From IMG/VR virus record IMGVR_UViG_3300033388_005412, positions 124,001 to 188,000 of that record: a stretch of DNA of 64,000 bases; one strand, 5' to 3'. Positions 1 through 9,029 of this stretch are shown piece by piece (within the stretch, counting starts at the first letter, position 1; each line of letters starts with the position of its first letter). A program made the position numbers and the translations under genes. This DNA is from a virus. Under the pieces are notes generated by a model. It saw nothing but the letters and a program-made list of their open reading frames with translations, was not told where the DNA came from and ran no database searches.

Positions 1-1582
1 AAAGACCTAATGTTGTCGTCAACTCAAGCCATGGTAAACATTCCCGTCCAAATGCTTTGTACCTAGTCAAATCTTTAGAATTCAAAGCATATTTATTTAT
101 GCCAGAATTAATCAACTGACCTAACGATGAAAAAACTTTTCTAATTAATGAATTCACTAGTGTAATGACAAAATTCGCAAAATCAACGACAGACTTATTC
201 AAATCCAATGTCATTATATTCAACGTGAACTCCAACAAACCTTTTATCATCAATAAATTTTTCTTTCCTAACGCTATCCTCTCACCATGTTCTCCGATAT
301 GTGCAACTTGTTTTCCTAAATTAGCTATTTGTGTTATAATTCTTAAAACACAGCATAAAAAAGTTGGCGACATAACCCAGCTCTTCATGCCGTCTTCGAC
401 TGACTTTATAAAATCATTATTAATTGTATCAAGAACTGATTTCATACCATTCCACTGTGACGAAAATTTAGTAGAACCATCAGCTCTAGCCTTCAAATAT
501 TCTTCCGGCAAATTAGGCTCAAATTTAATGCCACCTGGAGTTTCAAAACCATCCGGAACATACAAGCTAGCGACCTCCTGCATTGTTTTTATATTTTGAA
601 TCTGTGCCTCGTTTGCCTGCTTGATTGCGAACCATGCCGTGTGTTTTGGTGATTGTTCCCTAACCTTCTCATTCGCTTTTTCAAAAAAATCTTTTTCATG
701 CTGAATACAATTAAACAATGAAATTTCCTGAGTAATTTGACCAATTGATGACACCGGATTTATATCAGCATATGCCTTGTCTTGCGCGACATCCATTTGT
801 GCTTCACTATCTTCACCCGAATCAACAGCCGCCGTATCTTGAATTTTCTTAAGCTGTTTTTTTAACGGCAAATCACCGCCGCTTTTCAACGAATCTATGG
901 CCGACTTAATTTTTTGGGGAATTTTATTAACAAATTTAACACCGGATAATGGCCTAAGCTGAACATAAATGAAACTCAAAACCCATATCAATATTTGATT
1001 CCAAACACCGCGCATCATTGTCTTAACCATATCATCAAATTTATCCTGCTGTTCCTTTCTGATATCATCCGGAGTTTTATAACCAACCTTATCGGGATCG
1101 GCATGGGAAAACAAAACTTTATTCCTATTATTTAATGATTTACGTTTTACGGCAAAATCTTCAGCTGTTAACTTATCACCCGCCGCCTTTCTACCACAAT
1201 ATGGGCAATTAATAGCATCATAAAGCAAACGATCTTTATCTTTGTCTATAGGAATTGATAAATCTTTTAATTGTTTATCGCATTCTTTATCAATCTCATC
1301 CAGCTTATTATTTATATAATCAGCATATTCAATATATTCGTCAATGACCTGTTGCTCCTCATATGGTAATAAATCTCTGGGGTTTTTAACACCACCAGCC
1401 GGTTCACTCGGCACTTTAATTTCACCAGGATGATGCTTCGCCATATGGGTATTATATTCCAAAACTGTTTTAAATCGTATATCACAGTATTTACAATAAA
1501 ATGGGTGAAACGGCGGAACTCCAAAATCACCATCAATTTTTCCGGGAATATGCTGGATAATAGGTTTTTTTAAATCATCCAT
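1..1582 (-). CDS. Virion-type protein with N-terminal C2H2 zinc finger (partial, runs off left edge)
   Basis: An uninterrupted minus-strand reading frame begins at an ATG at 1582 and is still open at base 1, giving at least 527 aa. Residues 30-50 form a C2H2 finger (C30-x2-C33-x12-H46-x3-H50), and a second CxxC lies near residue 126. A hydrophobic stretch follows at about 190-215, then a long helical, Lys/Glu-rich C-terminal half. The gene is 6 bp downstream of terL on the same strand, so a portal-proximal or other structural role is an inference from position. I do not recognise the family. Confidence 0.75.
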   Translation of the reverse strand, partial: MDDLKKPIIQHIPGKIDGDFGVPPFHPFYCKYCDIRFKTVLEYNTHMAKHHPGEIKVPSEPAGGVKNPRDLLPYEEQQVIDEYIEYADYINNKLDEIDKECDKQLKDLSIPIDKDKDRLLYDAINCPYCGRKAAGDKLTAEDFAVKRKSLNNRNKVLFSHADPDKVGYKTPDDIRKEQQDKFDDMVKTMMRGVWNQILIWVLSFIYVQLRPLSGVKFVNKIPQKIKSAIDSLKSGGDLPLKKQLKKIQDTAAVDSGEDSEAQMDVAQDKAYADINPVSSIGQITQEISLFNCIQHEKDFFEKANEKVREQSPKHTAWFAIKQANEAQIQNIKTMQEVASLYVPDGFETPGGIKFEPNLPEEYLKARADGSTKFSSQWNGMKSVLDTINNDFIKSVEDGMKSWVMSPTFLCCVLRIITQIANLGKQVAHIGEHGERIALGKKNLLMIKGLLEFTLNIMTLDLNKSVVDFANFVITLVNSLIRKVFSSLGQLINSGINKYALNSKDLTRYKAFGRECLPWLELTTTLGL

Positions 1583-1588
1583 ATTTAT

Positions 1589-3316
1589 TTAAAATGTTTT
1601 CCTCTTCGGCGCCAGAACACTATTTCGCCGCATGATGCCGGCATTAACAGGTGAAATATGTTTTTTTCTAGCCTCTCGTTTTCTATTCAAATAATTTGGC
1701 ATATTTCGTGATATAAGTTTACGAAACTTCGACACATTAGAATCAAAACCATCATCCCTCAGCGGTATCGTTGTCGGAACATGATATGTGCTTAACTGCC
1801 TGGTGCATGTCGTTGTGTGATATTTCTTTTTCTCATTAATCTCCAAATTAAATCCAAGCAATGCCAAAAAAAGAGCATTAAGTGCATGATCATTGCCGCC
1901 GCCATCATAGACTGGTCTATCGGTCCCTCTTGAGAATTTAGCAACCTTGAATTCCCTCATTTGCCCAATTATTTTATTCTTATCATCCTCATCATCCGGA
2001 ATACTAATTAAATGATTCTCAACAACTATAACAGCATTATTAACCATATATGGTTTTGCCGGCTTATCTTCTTTTTTACCAGTAACAGGATCCCTGATTT
2101 CAAGATTTCCACCATAATCAATTGGTTTAACTTTCTTATCCAATTCAGTCATAGGGTTGTCCTTGCCGTGCTTCCGCAATGTCTCAATCTGCATTGTGCC
2201 GAATCCCTTATCAACATAGATGGCTAAAAAACTCATACTTTTTGCCAAATTAATAACTCGCTGAACAGATTCTGTTTGAGTATATTCGGATTTTTCAACT
2301 CTAATATTATCAAAAACTCTAAATGTACCAGTGTCTTTCATTCTTTCGAGTATAACAATAGCGGCGCCATATGTCTCATTCCAGTCAACTCCCATTATAT
2401 AAAGATTATCTTTATTATACTTCAACCCAGGTATTGTTTTTCCCTTTACAATTTTATCACGATAATTATACTTTTTCTTTATCGCATTAAGATCCTGATT
2501 TCTGAAAACACCTTCTTCAACTGTTCCCCAACCAGCCTCAACCTCGTGTATGTACGTGGTCCTTGACATACTCTTTCTCGCAAAATCATCAGCTTCCTTT
2601 GTCCAATTAGGACTCTTAAATGATGAGTAATGAAATTCTTTTATATCCGGACTAGTACACCACTGGTAAAACAACCCGCGCCGGCCGGAAGGTGTCGATG
2701 ACGCTATTATTGTCGCTCTTGGGTTATTAAAATATATAGGTAAAATAATTTCAGTTATAACATCATCCAATCCATGGTCCATCTCATCTAATAAAGTCAA
2801 ATCTGATTCTGAACCACGCATGCCGCCACCCTTTGATGAGCTCTTAGCTCCTAATGTGGCACCATTTATAATCGAACCATTCTCAAATTCCATAATAAAA
2901 GGCTTTTTGACATATCTTGATGGTTTAACACAAGAACCCATCATTAGTTTATCCAAAAAATTAAAAATAAGTCTTATTTGTGACTCATACGGCACAGCTA
3001 TCAACACTTTATAATTAGCATTTGTAAATGCAAACCATAATGCTTCAACCGATATAACCAAAGTTTTTCCTAATCTCCGGCCTGTCCTATAAACCTTAAT
3101 ACGATCTTGTAATATTTTTTTTCCATTTTCACCGACACCCCATGTTGCCTGATATCTCAGCATCTTTTTTTGATAACTCCGCAACCTAAGTGGTTTATAT
3201 GGATTATTAGGATCTCTTAATGTCGCCTCAGCCCACTTCACAGGGTCGCTTATAACCTTCAGTTCTTCAAGTTCTTCTTTTGTTAACGGCCTATCTATTT
3301 TTTCTATTTCACTCAT
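1589..3316 (-). CDS. terL: Terminase large subunit (ATPase and nuclease)
   Basis: This is the DNA-packaging motor, which translocates genome concatemers into the prohead and cuts them. The 575-aa length is normal for TerL. The ATPase half shows a Walker A at about 78-85 (TGRRLGKT), a Walker B at 174-178 (LTLLDE, with the catalytic Glu) and the coupling motif ASSTPSG at 205-211. The C-terminal RNase H-like nuclease shows acidic motifs at VDW (D311), YVDKG (D369) and the late GGGNDHALNA segment. It starts upstream of the partial virion gene and follows small virion-type genes in one minus-strand operon. Confidence is high. Confidence 0.97.
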   Translation of the reverse strand: MSEIEKIDRPLTKEELEELKVISDPVKWAEATLRDPNNPYKPLRLRSYQKKMLRYQATWGVGENGKKILQDRIKVYRTGRRLGKTLVISVEALWFAFTNANYKVLIAVPYESQIRLIFNFLDKLMMGSCVKPSRYVKKPFIMEFENGSIINGATLGAKSSSKGGGMRGSESDLTLLDEMDHGLDDVITEIILPIYFNNPRATIIASSTPSGRRGLFYQWCTSPDIKEFHYSSFKSPNWTKEADDFARKSMSRTTYIHEVEAGWGTVEEGVFRNQDLNAIKKKYNYRDKIVKGKTIPGLKYNKDNLYIMGVDWNETYGAAIVILERMKDTGTFRVFDNIRVEKSEYTQTESVQRVINLAKSMSFLAIYVDKGFGTMQIETLRKHGKDNPMTELDKKVKPIDYGGNLEIRDPVTGKKEDKPAKPYMVNNAVIVVENHLISIPDDEDDKNKIIGQMREFKVAKFSRGTDRPVYDGGGNDHALNALFLALLGFNLEINEKKKYHTTTCTRQLSTYHVPTTIPLRDDGFDSNVSKFRKLISRNMPNYLNRKREARKKHISPVNAGIMRRNSVLAPKRKTF

Positions 3317-3322
3317 AAATAT

Positions 3323-4093
3323 TTATATAATCTCAGAATAAAGCGATGCCTCGCGACCTATGCTTCGCCGGCCATTAAGGTGTGATCGTTGTATAGCTCG
3401 CACCGATCTCTGACGTTCGGTTTTAGCCGCTGATGTCATATAACCAGCACCAAGACCCTCTCCAAATTCTAAACGGCGTATGTTTTCAGATATACGATCC
3501 ATTGTATTAATAGCCGCAACGCCCATCTTGAATGTTGCGCCGGCCATACTGGATAACAACTCACCCGCAATAAGTCCACCCATTATAGGCAATGCCACTT
3601 TGCCAATTGCTGAGCCAATAACTGTCATTTTACCAAGAGTTCCAATTCCGGCGTCAATGGCACCGGCCATGCCAGCAACAGGAATATTCGCAGATTTCAT
3701 AGCCAACCCAAGATCATTGACGAATTTTGTCGGATTATAAGTTGAAATTGATGTCTTCTTCACGACACCACGAAGAGCTTTCATAAAAGGCGCTTTATAA
3801 TCACTTCCGATTTTTAAAGCGTCCATTATTTTAGCGCCGCCGCCCAAATGAACACCTTTCAACCATGACCTGGCATATCCCGCCGTTGTGCTTTTACCCA
3901 AAAAACCATACTCCGTTGGTAACATAGATGTTATCAAAGACGGAAATATAGTAACACCATGACCAGCCGCCATATGACTGGCGGTGTACAAACCGAAAAC
4001 CCCGGTTAATTGTGCTTTAATATCCGGAAATGGGTTTGCTATGTTTACAGCCGTACTAATTGGAAAGGGCAATCCTGGTCTATCTTCAGCCAC
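3323..4093 (-). CDS. Gly/Ala-rich virion-type protein with hydrophobic segments
   Basis: This 256-aa protein ends 6 bp before terL. The start is a GTG behind GAGGTGATTA. Residues about 140-190 are Gly/Ala/Ile-rich and hydrophobic, suggesting one or two membrane-interacting helices. The C-terminus is basic (Arg-rich, about residues 222-248). Its place beside TerL in a series of similar small proteins suggests an internal or minor virion component, but no family is recognised. Confidence 0.75.
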   Translation of the reverse strand: MAEDRPGLPFPISTAVNIANPFPDIKAQLTGVFGLYTASHMAAGHGVTIFPSLITSMLPTEYGFLGKSTTAGYARSWLKGVHLGGGAKIMDALKIGSDYKAPFMKALRGVVKKTSISTYNPTKFVNDLGLAMKSANIPVAGMAGAIDAGIGTLGKMTVIGSAIGKVALPIMGGLIAGELLSSMAGATFKMGVAAINTMDRISENIRRLEFGEGLGAGYMTSAAKTERQRSVRAIQRSHLNGRRSIGREASLYSEII

Positions 4094-4175
4094 TAATCAC
4101 CTCTATTAATTTTTCTACAACTTAATTTTTTATCAATATATAAATTGTATAAAATATCTTTATTTATATTCATAA

Positions 4176-4673
4176 TTATATTGTTGAAGCGTGTCTCATT
4201 TTGTGCAAAGCAAGCGAAATGCCATCCGAACTCATGTGGTTTCTAGGCATGCCGCTCCGTTTTGCCCACGATATATAACCGGGTCCCGTCCCTGAAGACG
4301 CAATCCGCCCAACTGGTTCGGATCTAAATGATTTCAAAAGCCCGCCTAACATATTAACACCCATGGTTAATGTTGTTAAACCAATTGCTGCCGTTTTCGG
4401 ATTTCTTCCTATTATTCCGCCAATAGTTCTGAACGGTTTTGGAATATTAGACATAAAATTACGCATCCATTTCGTATCAACTTTTGATAATTTTTCCAAC
4501 TGCATTGACCCTATACCTGAAAAATTTGAAACAAGTGAAACCCTTGCCGCAGTTGGCTGAATAGTTGGAATATCTGAAAAAGTTGGTATTTTAACAGACG
4601 GCATTCCAACAAAATCCTGTCCTCCGAAAACAGATCTAAGAAAACTCCAATTTTTAGGAGGCCATGCTGGCAT
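4176..4673 (-). CDS. Basic virion-type hypothetical protein
   Basis: A 165-aa protein whose ATG follows GGGGGTATGAATA and overlaps the stop of the upstream gene by one base. It is basic and Gly/Ser/Met-rich with a short hydrophobic stretch near residues 86-110. Style and position match the neighbouring 256-aa and 239-aa products. The function is unknown. The 82-bp gap before the next gene is AT-rich and shows no clear feature. Confidence 0.75.
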   Translation of the reverse strand: MPAWPPKNWSFLRSVFGGQDFVGMPSVKIPTFSDIPTIQPTAARVSLVSNFSGIGSMQLEKLSKVDTKWMRNFMSNIPKPFRTIGGIIGRNPKTAAIGLTTLTMGVNMLGGLLKSFRSEPVGRIASSGTGPGYISWAKRSGMPRNHMSSDGISLALHKMRHASTI

Positions 4674-5392
4674 TATTCATACCCCCGTAATTTATTTCTA
4701 CTACGACGACGCATAGCATTCGTAAGCGCCGATGTCATAACACCCGACGATAATGCCGGTAAACCAACAACGGCCATATTAGATGTCAATGTGGGACCTA
4801 TTAATCTTTTACTTGCATGTGCCTGGTTTAAAAATTTAGTTGCCGTTCCAATAGCATTCGATGTTGCGCTTTCTAAATTAACACCGGATTTAATACTCAA
4901 TCCCTGCTTATTTATCGCAGTTTTAAGCAAATCCGGAACAACATTTGTTGGAACCGCGGATGATCCACCTAATATATCACTGTACCCTCTAACAGCGTCC
5001 ATTGTTGCATCCAGTACCTTTTTGCGTTTTTGATTGGCGCCCCATCTTATATTCTGTTTTAACATCTTATAAAGAGGTTTTGTAACACCAGATGACAACT
5101 CAGCACTATACCATTCAGATCCCGTCGGGGCCTTTTTAATAGCGCCAAGAGTTTTCGCGAATGCACCTCTTGCGCCAAAGTACTCGGATGCCGCACGGGG
5201 AATATTAATCATAGCCTTCATAACACCAATTACCGGTATAAAACCGGTGCCCCACCCATACTTTTGAAATGAACTTTGAAGTATTCTTTGCCCAACTTTG
5301 CTGGCGCCCACTGTATATTTCAAAGCACTTTTTGCCATTGCCGAAACACCAACAGCCAAACTGCCACCGACTAATAATGCGCCAACACTCAT
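4673..5392 (-). CDS. Basic Ala/Gly-rich virion-type protein
   Basis: A 239-aa protein with a hydrophobic N-terminus (about residues 3-20) that could be a membrane anchor or signal-like segment, then an amphipathic basic body ending in an Arg-rich tail. It lies in the terL-proximal operon, 2 bp downstream of a 66-aa gene. An internal capsid protein or membrane-penetrating protein is possible. No motif decides this. Confidence 0.75.
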   Translation of the reverse strand: MSVGALLVGGSLAVGVSAMAKSALKYTVGASKVGQRILQSSFQKYGWGTGFIPVIGVMKAMINIPRAASEYFGARGAFAKTLGAIKKAPTGSEWYSAELSSGVTKPLYKMLKQNIRWGANQKRKKVLDATMDAVRGYSDILGGSSAVPTNVVPDLLKTAINKQGLSIKSGVNLESATSNAIGTATKFLNQAHASKRLIGPTLTSNMAVVGLPALSSGVMTSALTNAMRRRSRNKLRGYE

Positions 5393-5394
5393 TT

Positions 5395-5595
5395 TTAATA
5401 ATTCTCCTGATCCTGATTTATGTGCCGTTTACCGCCAAAATTATTAAGAAAAAAACCCAAACCCGCGGCAGATCCAAGAACAATACCGGTTTTGGCACCC
5501 CTTCTCTTTAAAAACTGACTCAATTTTATATTCTTTTCGCTCATTGTCTGCAGCATTCTGATAACACCCTTTGCGCCATTTATAGGATTATTCAT
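5395..5595 (-). CDS. Small basic protein with one hydrophobic segment
   Basis: A 66-aa protein. I choose the ATG at 5595, with AAGGAG six bases upstream, rather than a longer in-frame start at 5625. The sequence has a basic N-terminal half, a Gly-rich hydrophobic segment (about residues 38-53) and a polar tail. It overlaps the end of the intein-bearing gene by 8 bp, so the two are probably translationally coupled. Confidence 0.65.
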   Translation of the reverse strand: MNNPINGAKGVIRMLQTMSEKNIKLSQFLKRRGAKTGIVLGSAAGLGFFLNNFGGKRHINQDQENY

Positions 5596-7282
5596 TATCT
5601 TCTCCTTCATCGGTTTTATCGACATCTTTTATTTCGCCGTCCATAACAACATTAACATCATGCTGCTCCTTCAATTGTCTAGCGTGTTCTCTTAATTTTG
5701 CCGAATAAGTTGAAGCATCATCCTTCATAGACGTAAATAATTTGGTTTTAGATTCCCTGGTTGCGACCATGCTTTTTAATATTTTATCCCGGCGGGCCTG
5801 AACCTTTGTTTTAACACTTAATGCAATATGTTCTTCTTTCCTTATCAACGCCTCGCCGGTTTGCTCATTGATGCCAACAACATTTTCCATGATAAATCCT
5901 TCAGTTGCCAAATAGGCATTCGCCCGGGCATTCAATATATCAATCTCAACAAGCTCCATAACTAAAGCCCTTTCAATTTTATCATCCCAATCTGCTTTCA
6001 ACGATACGATATACTCATCCCGCCATTTTTCCATATAAAGCTGCTCAAACGGACAATTATGAGTTGCAATTCCACCAGCAACATAAGTTTTATGTTTATC
6101 AACATCCAGTGAATAAACTAAACCCTTATAGTTTTCCTTTTTTACTGAAACCTCGACCCATTTTGTTTTTTCATACGTACTCCCATAGCCATATTCGAAT
6201 TTACTTTTTTTATCCTCAAACGTCGGAACATCCATAACACCCGAAATAATATTACAAGCCCTTATAAACATAGGCCATTTAACATATGGGCCCATTTCAG
6301 GATCATTTGAAAATCTACCCTTTTTCCACATGGGATATTCAATTGAAAGACCCAAAGAATTTAGAAATAAATCATACACACCATCATCCTGCAATAAACT
6401 TTCATGATGTTTTCGCATTTGTTCTGGTGTTGCCCATTTATACACACCATCCCATTTAGAATCAACTTTTCGCAAAGAATCAATAAAAGAAAGCCTACTT
6501 GTTTGCGTCTTTAATGAATAATATTCCTCTGCTAAATATGCCTCAGTATTTGTATTATAAACACCCAAAATCCACAATTTATCAGCATCTTCAGAAACAG
6601 CCCGTGAAGCAAAATTCATGTGCAATTTATGCCCATGTGTGCTATTTTTTATTCTATGAATTAATTTAGTTTTTCCTATCCTCCAAAAACGACCTCTTTT
6701 CATTAAATAAACACAAAATTTGCCTATCGCGTTTTCATTAAATTTTGCTGCTGATATATGATCATAAGTTACTTTATGTGAATGATTATTTTTTGTTAAT
6801 AATGTAACAACACATCCATTAAATCCATGTGACGACATTGAAAAAGAATAACCCTTTTTTGCTCCTTGCCTACCTTGCACAAATACACCATGTTTTCTAT
6901 CCCACCCTATTAATCCGTGTTTAGACGGATTTAATTTTTCCACAGGAACATATCCATCCTGAATTGTGTATATTAATTCACCAGGGGGATGACAAAGATT
7001 TCCAAGGGGTGCTTTTTTCGCCGCTTGAAGAGGACATTGTGCCGCAATTGAACATGCGTCGCCCAAACACACCATGGGAACAGATTTAAAATCACCACTC
7101 CCATGGAACCCCAAATATCTACCAATGTTTTTAATATCATCAGGTGTTAATTTTAAAGCTTTAACATAGTCCTCATCGCAAAATTTAATTAAATTACTAA
7201 CATTCATATTTTTAATTTCACTAACCTGTATAACACCCGACGGACTAATCGTTTGCAATTCTTTTGATTTCTTGTCTGACAT
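5588..7282 (-). CDS. Cys-cluster phage protein interrupted by a GIY-YIG-bearing intein
   Basis: The precursor is 564 aa from the ATG at 7282, which has GGAGG nine bases upstream (an ATG at 7291 abuts the SD). Removing residues 97-409 joins PLGNL directly to CPFEQLY and gives a 251-aa mature protein. The N-extein has Cys at about 72, 77 and 83, and with the +1 Cys410 this makes a four-Cys cluster that could bind a metal. The C-extein is helical and acidic at its end. Inteins usually sit in conserved, essential motifs, so the Cys cluster is probably functional. The location next to virion and terL genes suggests packaging or assembly, but the family is not recognised. Confidence 0.85.
   Translation of the reverse strand: MSDKKSKELQTISPSGVIQVSEIKNMNVSNLIKFCDEDYVKALKLTPDDIKNIGRYLGFHGSGDFKSVPMVCLGDACSIAAQCPLQAAKKAPLGNLCHPPGELIYTIQDGYVPVEKLNPSKHGLIGWDRKHGVFVQGRQGAKKGYSFSMSSHGFNGCVVTLLTKNNHSHKVTYDHISAAKFNENAIGKFCVYLMKRGRFWRIGKTKLIHRIKNSTHGHKLHMNFASRAVSEDADKLWILGVYNTNTEAYLAEEYYSLKTQTSRLSFIDSLRKVDSKWDGVYKWATPEQMRKHHESLLQDDGVYDLFLNSLGLSIEYPMWKKGRFSNDPEMGPYVKWPMFIRACNIISGVMDVPTFEDKKSKFEYGYGSTYEKTKWVEVSVKKENYKGLVYSLDVDKHKTYVAGGIATHNCPFEQLYMEKWRDEYIVSLKADWDDKIERALVMELVEIDILNARANAYLATEGFIMENVVGINEQTGEALIRKEEHIALSVKTKVQARRDKILKSMVATRESKTKLFTSMKDDASTYSAKLREHARQLKEQHDVNVVMDGEIKDVDKTDEGEDNE
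6056..6994 (-). other. Intein, 313 aa, with GIY-YIG-like homing nuclease insert
   Basis: The N-terminal junction is Cys followed by HPPGELIYT. The C-terminal block reads VYSLDVDKHKTYVAGG and then ends in HN, followed by Cys. These are the classic class 1 nucleophile, block F, block G (His-Asn) and Cys+1. Codons at both ends check out: TGT at 6992-6994, AAT at 6056-6058 and TGT at 6053-6055. The middle has VYLM (191-194), RIGKT (201-205), a downstream Arg and an acidic EAYLAEEY helix, resembling a GIY-YIG nuclease. No LAGLIDADG motif is visible. Confidence 0.88.
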
Positions 7283-7730
7283 AATTATCATCCTCCAACT
7301 GTTTATAATTAAATCTCACAACACGCCATCCGTTTTCTTTTGCTATTGCTTCTTTTATTCTATCATTTCTTTTATATTCCTCAAATTTTTGCTTAGTTTT
7401 GTGCATCATTTTATTAAACTGAAAATGCTGCCTGCCATCATATTCAATAATCAATTTTTTTCCAGGTACAGCTATATCAAATCGTCTATATAACAAAAAA
7501 GGAAAAACTATTTCTTGAAAAACAGGCTCTTTAAAAACACACCCATTAACAACATCTCTAACTGTTCTAAACACCATTGTCTGACCTTCGGATACTTTTT
7601 TTCTAGGCTTCAACACAACCATATTATATTTTTTATAATAAATATATTTCTTCCTGTGCCTCTCACATAAAAACCCGGATTTTATTCCATCGGCGCAGAC
7701 CCAACACGTTCTGCATTCCTTTTGTTCCAT
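7245..7730 (-). CDS. EDxHD / Vsr-like (PD-(D/E)xK) homing endonuclease
   Basis: 161 aa. A zinc-like N-terminus (Cys pairs in the first 24 residues) precedes a nuclease core: RFDIAVPG supplies an Asp, IIEYDGRQHF supplies the EyDGxQH motif, and KEAIAKENGWRVVRF matches the usual Lys/Gly-Trp segment of Vsr-fold and phage EDxHD homing enzymes. It overlaps the upstream gene by 49 bp and the intein-gene start by 38 bp, so it has been squeezed into an existing operon, as free-standing homing endonucleases often are. The start codon is uncertain because the SD is weak. Confidence 0.8.
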   Translation of the reverse strand: MEQKECRTCWVCADGIKSGFLCERHRKKYIYYKKYNMVVLKPRKKVSEGQTMVFRTVRDVVNGCVFKEPVFQEIVFPFLLYRRFDIAVPGKKLIIEYDGRQHFQFNKMMHKTKQKFEEYKRNDRIKEAIAKENGWRVVRFNYKQLEDDNYVRQEIKRIAND

Positions 7731-8044
7731 TCGTCCACCATATCCTCTGCAAAATCCTTTACATTTTTAAACCACAAATTCCGTCCGATTCCGGTTTTGT
7801 TCTGAAACACATTTTCAATAAATCCCACATCACTATGCTCCATATCAAGATTATCAACAACAGCAATAGAGGGAACATATAAAACGCCTTTGCTTAGCCC
7901 TCTTTCATAACCAGACGGCTTATCAAGACTAATTAATTCAACATCATGACCATCACCTATTGTGTTTTTAATAACCTCGACCGTTTTTTTACACAACTCA
8001 ACACTCATCGTGTCATTAGCTTTTCCGTACACCTCGAATTTCAT
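7682..8044 (-). CDS. Thioredoxin-fold-like protein without CxxC
   Basis: A 120-aa protein. A beta strand at the start, a helix, and then VPSIAVVD (a candidate cis-Pro loop followed by a strand) at about residues 57-64 resemble the thioredoxin/glutaredoxin fold. No CxxC redox pair is present. It overlaps the upstream 85-aa gene by 4 bp (ATGA). Assignment is by pattern only and the function is unknown. Confidence 0.6.
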   Translation of the reverse strand: MKFEVYGKANDTMSVELCKKTVEVIKNTIGDGHDVELISLDKPSGYERGLSKGVLYVPSIAVVDNLDMEHSDVGFIENVFQNKTGIGRNLWFKNVKDFAEDMVDEWNKRNAERVGSAPME

Positions 8045-8298
8045 ATGAAACTCCTCCTTTTCTTGCTCATAGGAACACTATCAATACCAAATTTATTAAT
8101 TAATTCTTCTTTTCTTTTTTGATGTTTTCTTCTCCGCACCTGTTCCCGATCTTTAATATGCCTCAAAGAACTTTCTTTCACATAAAATTGACGTTTCTTC
8201 ATTTCTTCTGCTAGATTAGCATTCAAACAAACACGGCGAAATCTATTAATAATAGACTCGATATTCTCGTTTCTTTTAACAATAACTTTAACACCCAC
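8041..8298 (-). CDS. Small basic coiled-coil-like protein
   Basis: An 85-aa, strongly Lys/Arg-rich protein. I choose the GTG at 8298, which follows GAAGGAGGCGCC. A TTG at 8316 would place the SD inside the gene. The centre (about residues 40-70) is a long charged helix and the C-terminus is basic. A nucleic-acid-binding role is possible but not shown. ATGA coupling to the next gene. Confidence 0.65.
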   Translation of the reverse strand: MGVKVIVKRNENIESIINRFRRVCLNANLAEEMKKRQFYVKESSLRHIKDREQVRRRKHQKRKEELINKFGIDSVPMSKKRRSFI

Positions 8299-8352
8299 GG
8301 CGCCTCCTTCTTTCAATATATATTATAATTTTTTAAGACATAATATCAATAA

Positions 8353-8673
8353 TTACGCAAATGACAATTGATCCTTATTTTGTTTATTTTCTATTTTCTG
8401 ATAACCTGGTTTGAAATACCATTTTTTCTTTTTCCATAAAAAAATAGTTCCCTTCTCGCGCCAATTATGTTTATCACAATCAATCACAAACCAAAAATAT
8501 GTATCTGTCGCCTGTTCAACAGTGAAATCAAGAACATCAATATCACAATCAGGTGTTTCACATATTTCATCAAACTCAATCATAATATCGTCAACATGAT
8601 CCTTTAGCCACTCAGCCGCCAAGGCCTTCTTAACAAAATGAATTGACTCCGGATCACCGAATTTTAATTTCAT
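8353..8673 (-). CDS. Acidic hypothetical protein
   Basis: A 106-aa protein rich in Asp/Glu in its first half and in Trp, Lys and Phe in the second. The second half (FWFVIDCDKHNWREKG followed by strand-like repeats) looks like a small beta domain. A good SD lies upstream of the ATG at 8673. No family recognised. Confidence 0.65.
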   Translation of the reverse strand: MKLKFGDPESIHFVKKALAAEWLKDHVDDIMIEFDEICETPDCDIDVLDFTVEQATDTYFWFVIDCDKHNWREKGTIFLWKKKKWYFKPGYQKIENKQNKDQLSFA

Positions 8674-8718
8674 ATAAAATCTCCCTTTTTATTCCCGATG
8701 AGGTATAATTAAATCCTT

Positions 8719-8922
8719 TTACCCTCTTTTTCTTCTTTTTTTAACAACCTTTTTACCACATTTCACTAATTTATACCCGTTCGGTATTTTATATTCCACC
8801 CCGCCAATACGCTCACTATAATAATCCGGTAATTTCTCCATTTTACTAACCATTTCATTTATTGTCTTTTTTAAATCAGTAAAATCAACCACAAAATCAT
8901 CATATTTTTTATTTTGTTTCAT
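8719..8922 (-). CDS. Small protein with basic tail
   Basis: 67 aa from the ATG at 8922, which overlaps the TGA of the 35-aa gene upstream. GGAGG precedes it. The first half is a charged helix and the end is VVKKRRKRG. No function can be assigned. Confidence 0.6.
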   Translation of the reverse strand: MKQNKKYDDFVVDFTDLKKTINEMVSKMEKLPDYYSERIGGVEYKIPNGYKLVKCGKKVVKKRRKRG

Positions 8923-9029
8923 CACCCCTCCTTTACACTTCCAGGGCGCTTAAGCCCGTTTGTGTCTTTTAATGCATCATACTCAGCCTGTTTTGCTTTC
9001 AATCGTTTTTCACGTTTCTTTTGTTTCAT
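8922..9029 (-). CDS. 35-aa basic micro-protein
   Basis: The ATG at 9029 has GGAGG eight bases upstream. The product is Lys/Arg-rich over the first 14 residues. It overlaps the end of the metallophosphoesterase gene in another frame by 20 bp, and its TGA overlaps the next ATG. The SD and tight coupling on both sides support it despite the size. Confidence 0.5.
   Translation of the reverse strand: MKQKKREKRLKAKQAEYDALKDTNGLKRPGSVKEG

Noticed and set aside
165-599. 144-codon open frame on the plus strand
   Set aside because: It lies opposite the long minus-strand virion-type frame 1-1582, has no SD, and shows no domain-like sequence.
1312-1536. 74-codon minus-strand open frame
   Set aside because: It overlaps the same virion-type gene in another frame on the same strand and lacks an SD.
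5588-7282. Programmed frameshift or split gene
   Set aside because: The long middle insertion is fully explained by intein splice junctions with correct codons at both ends.
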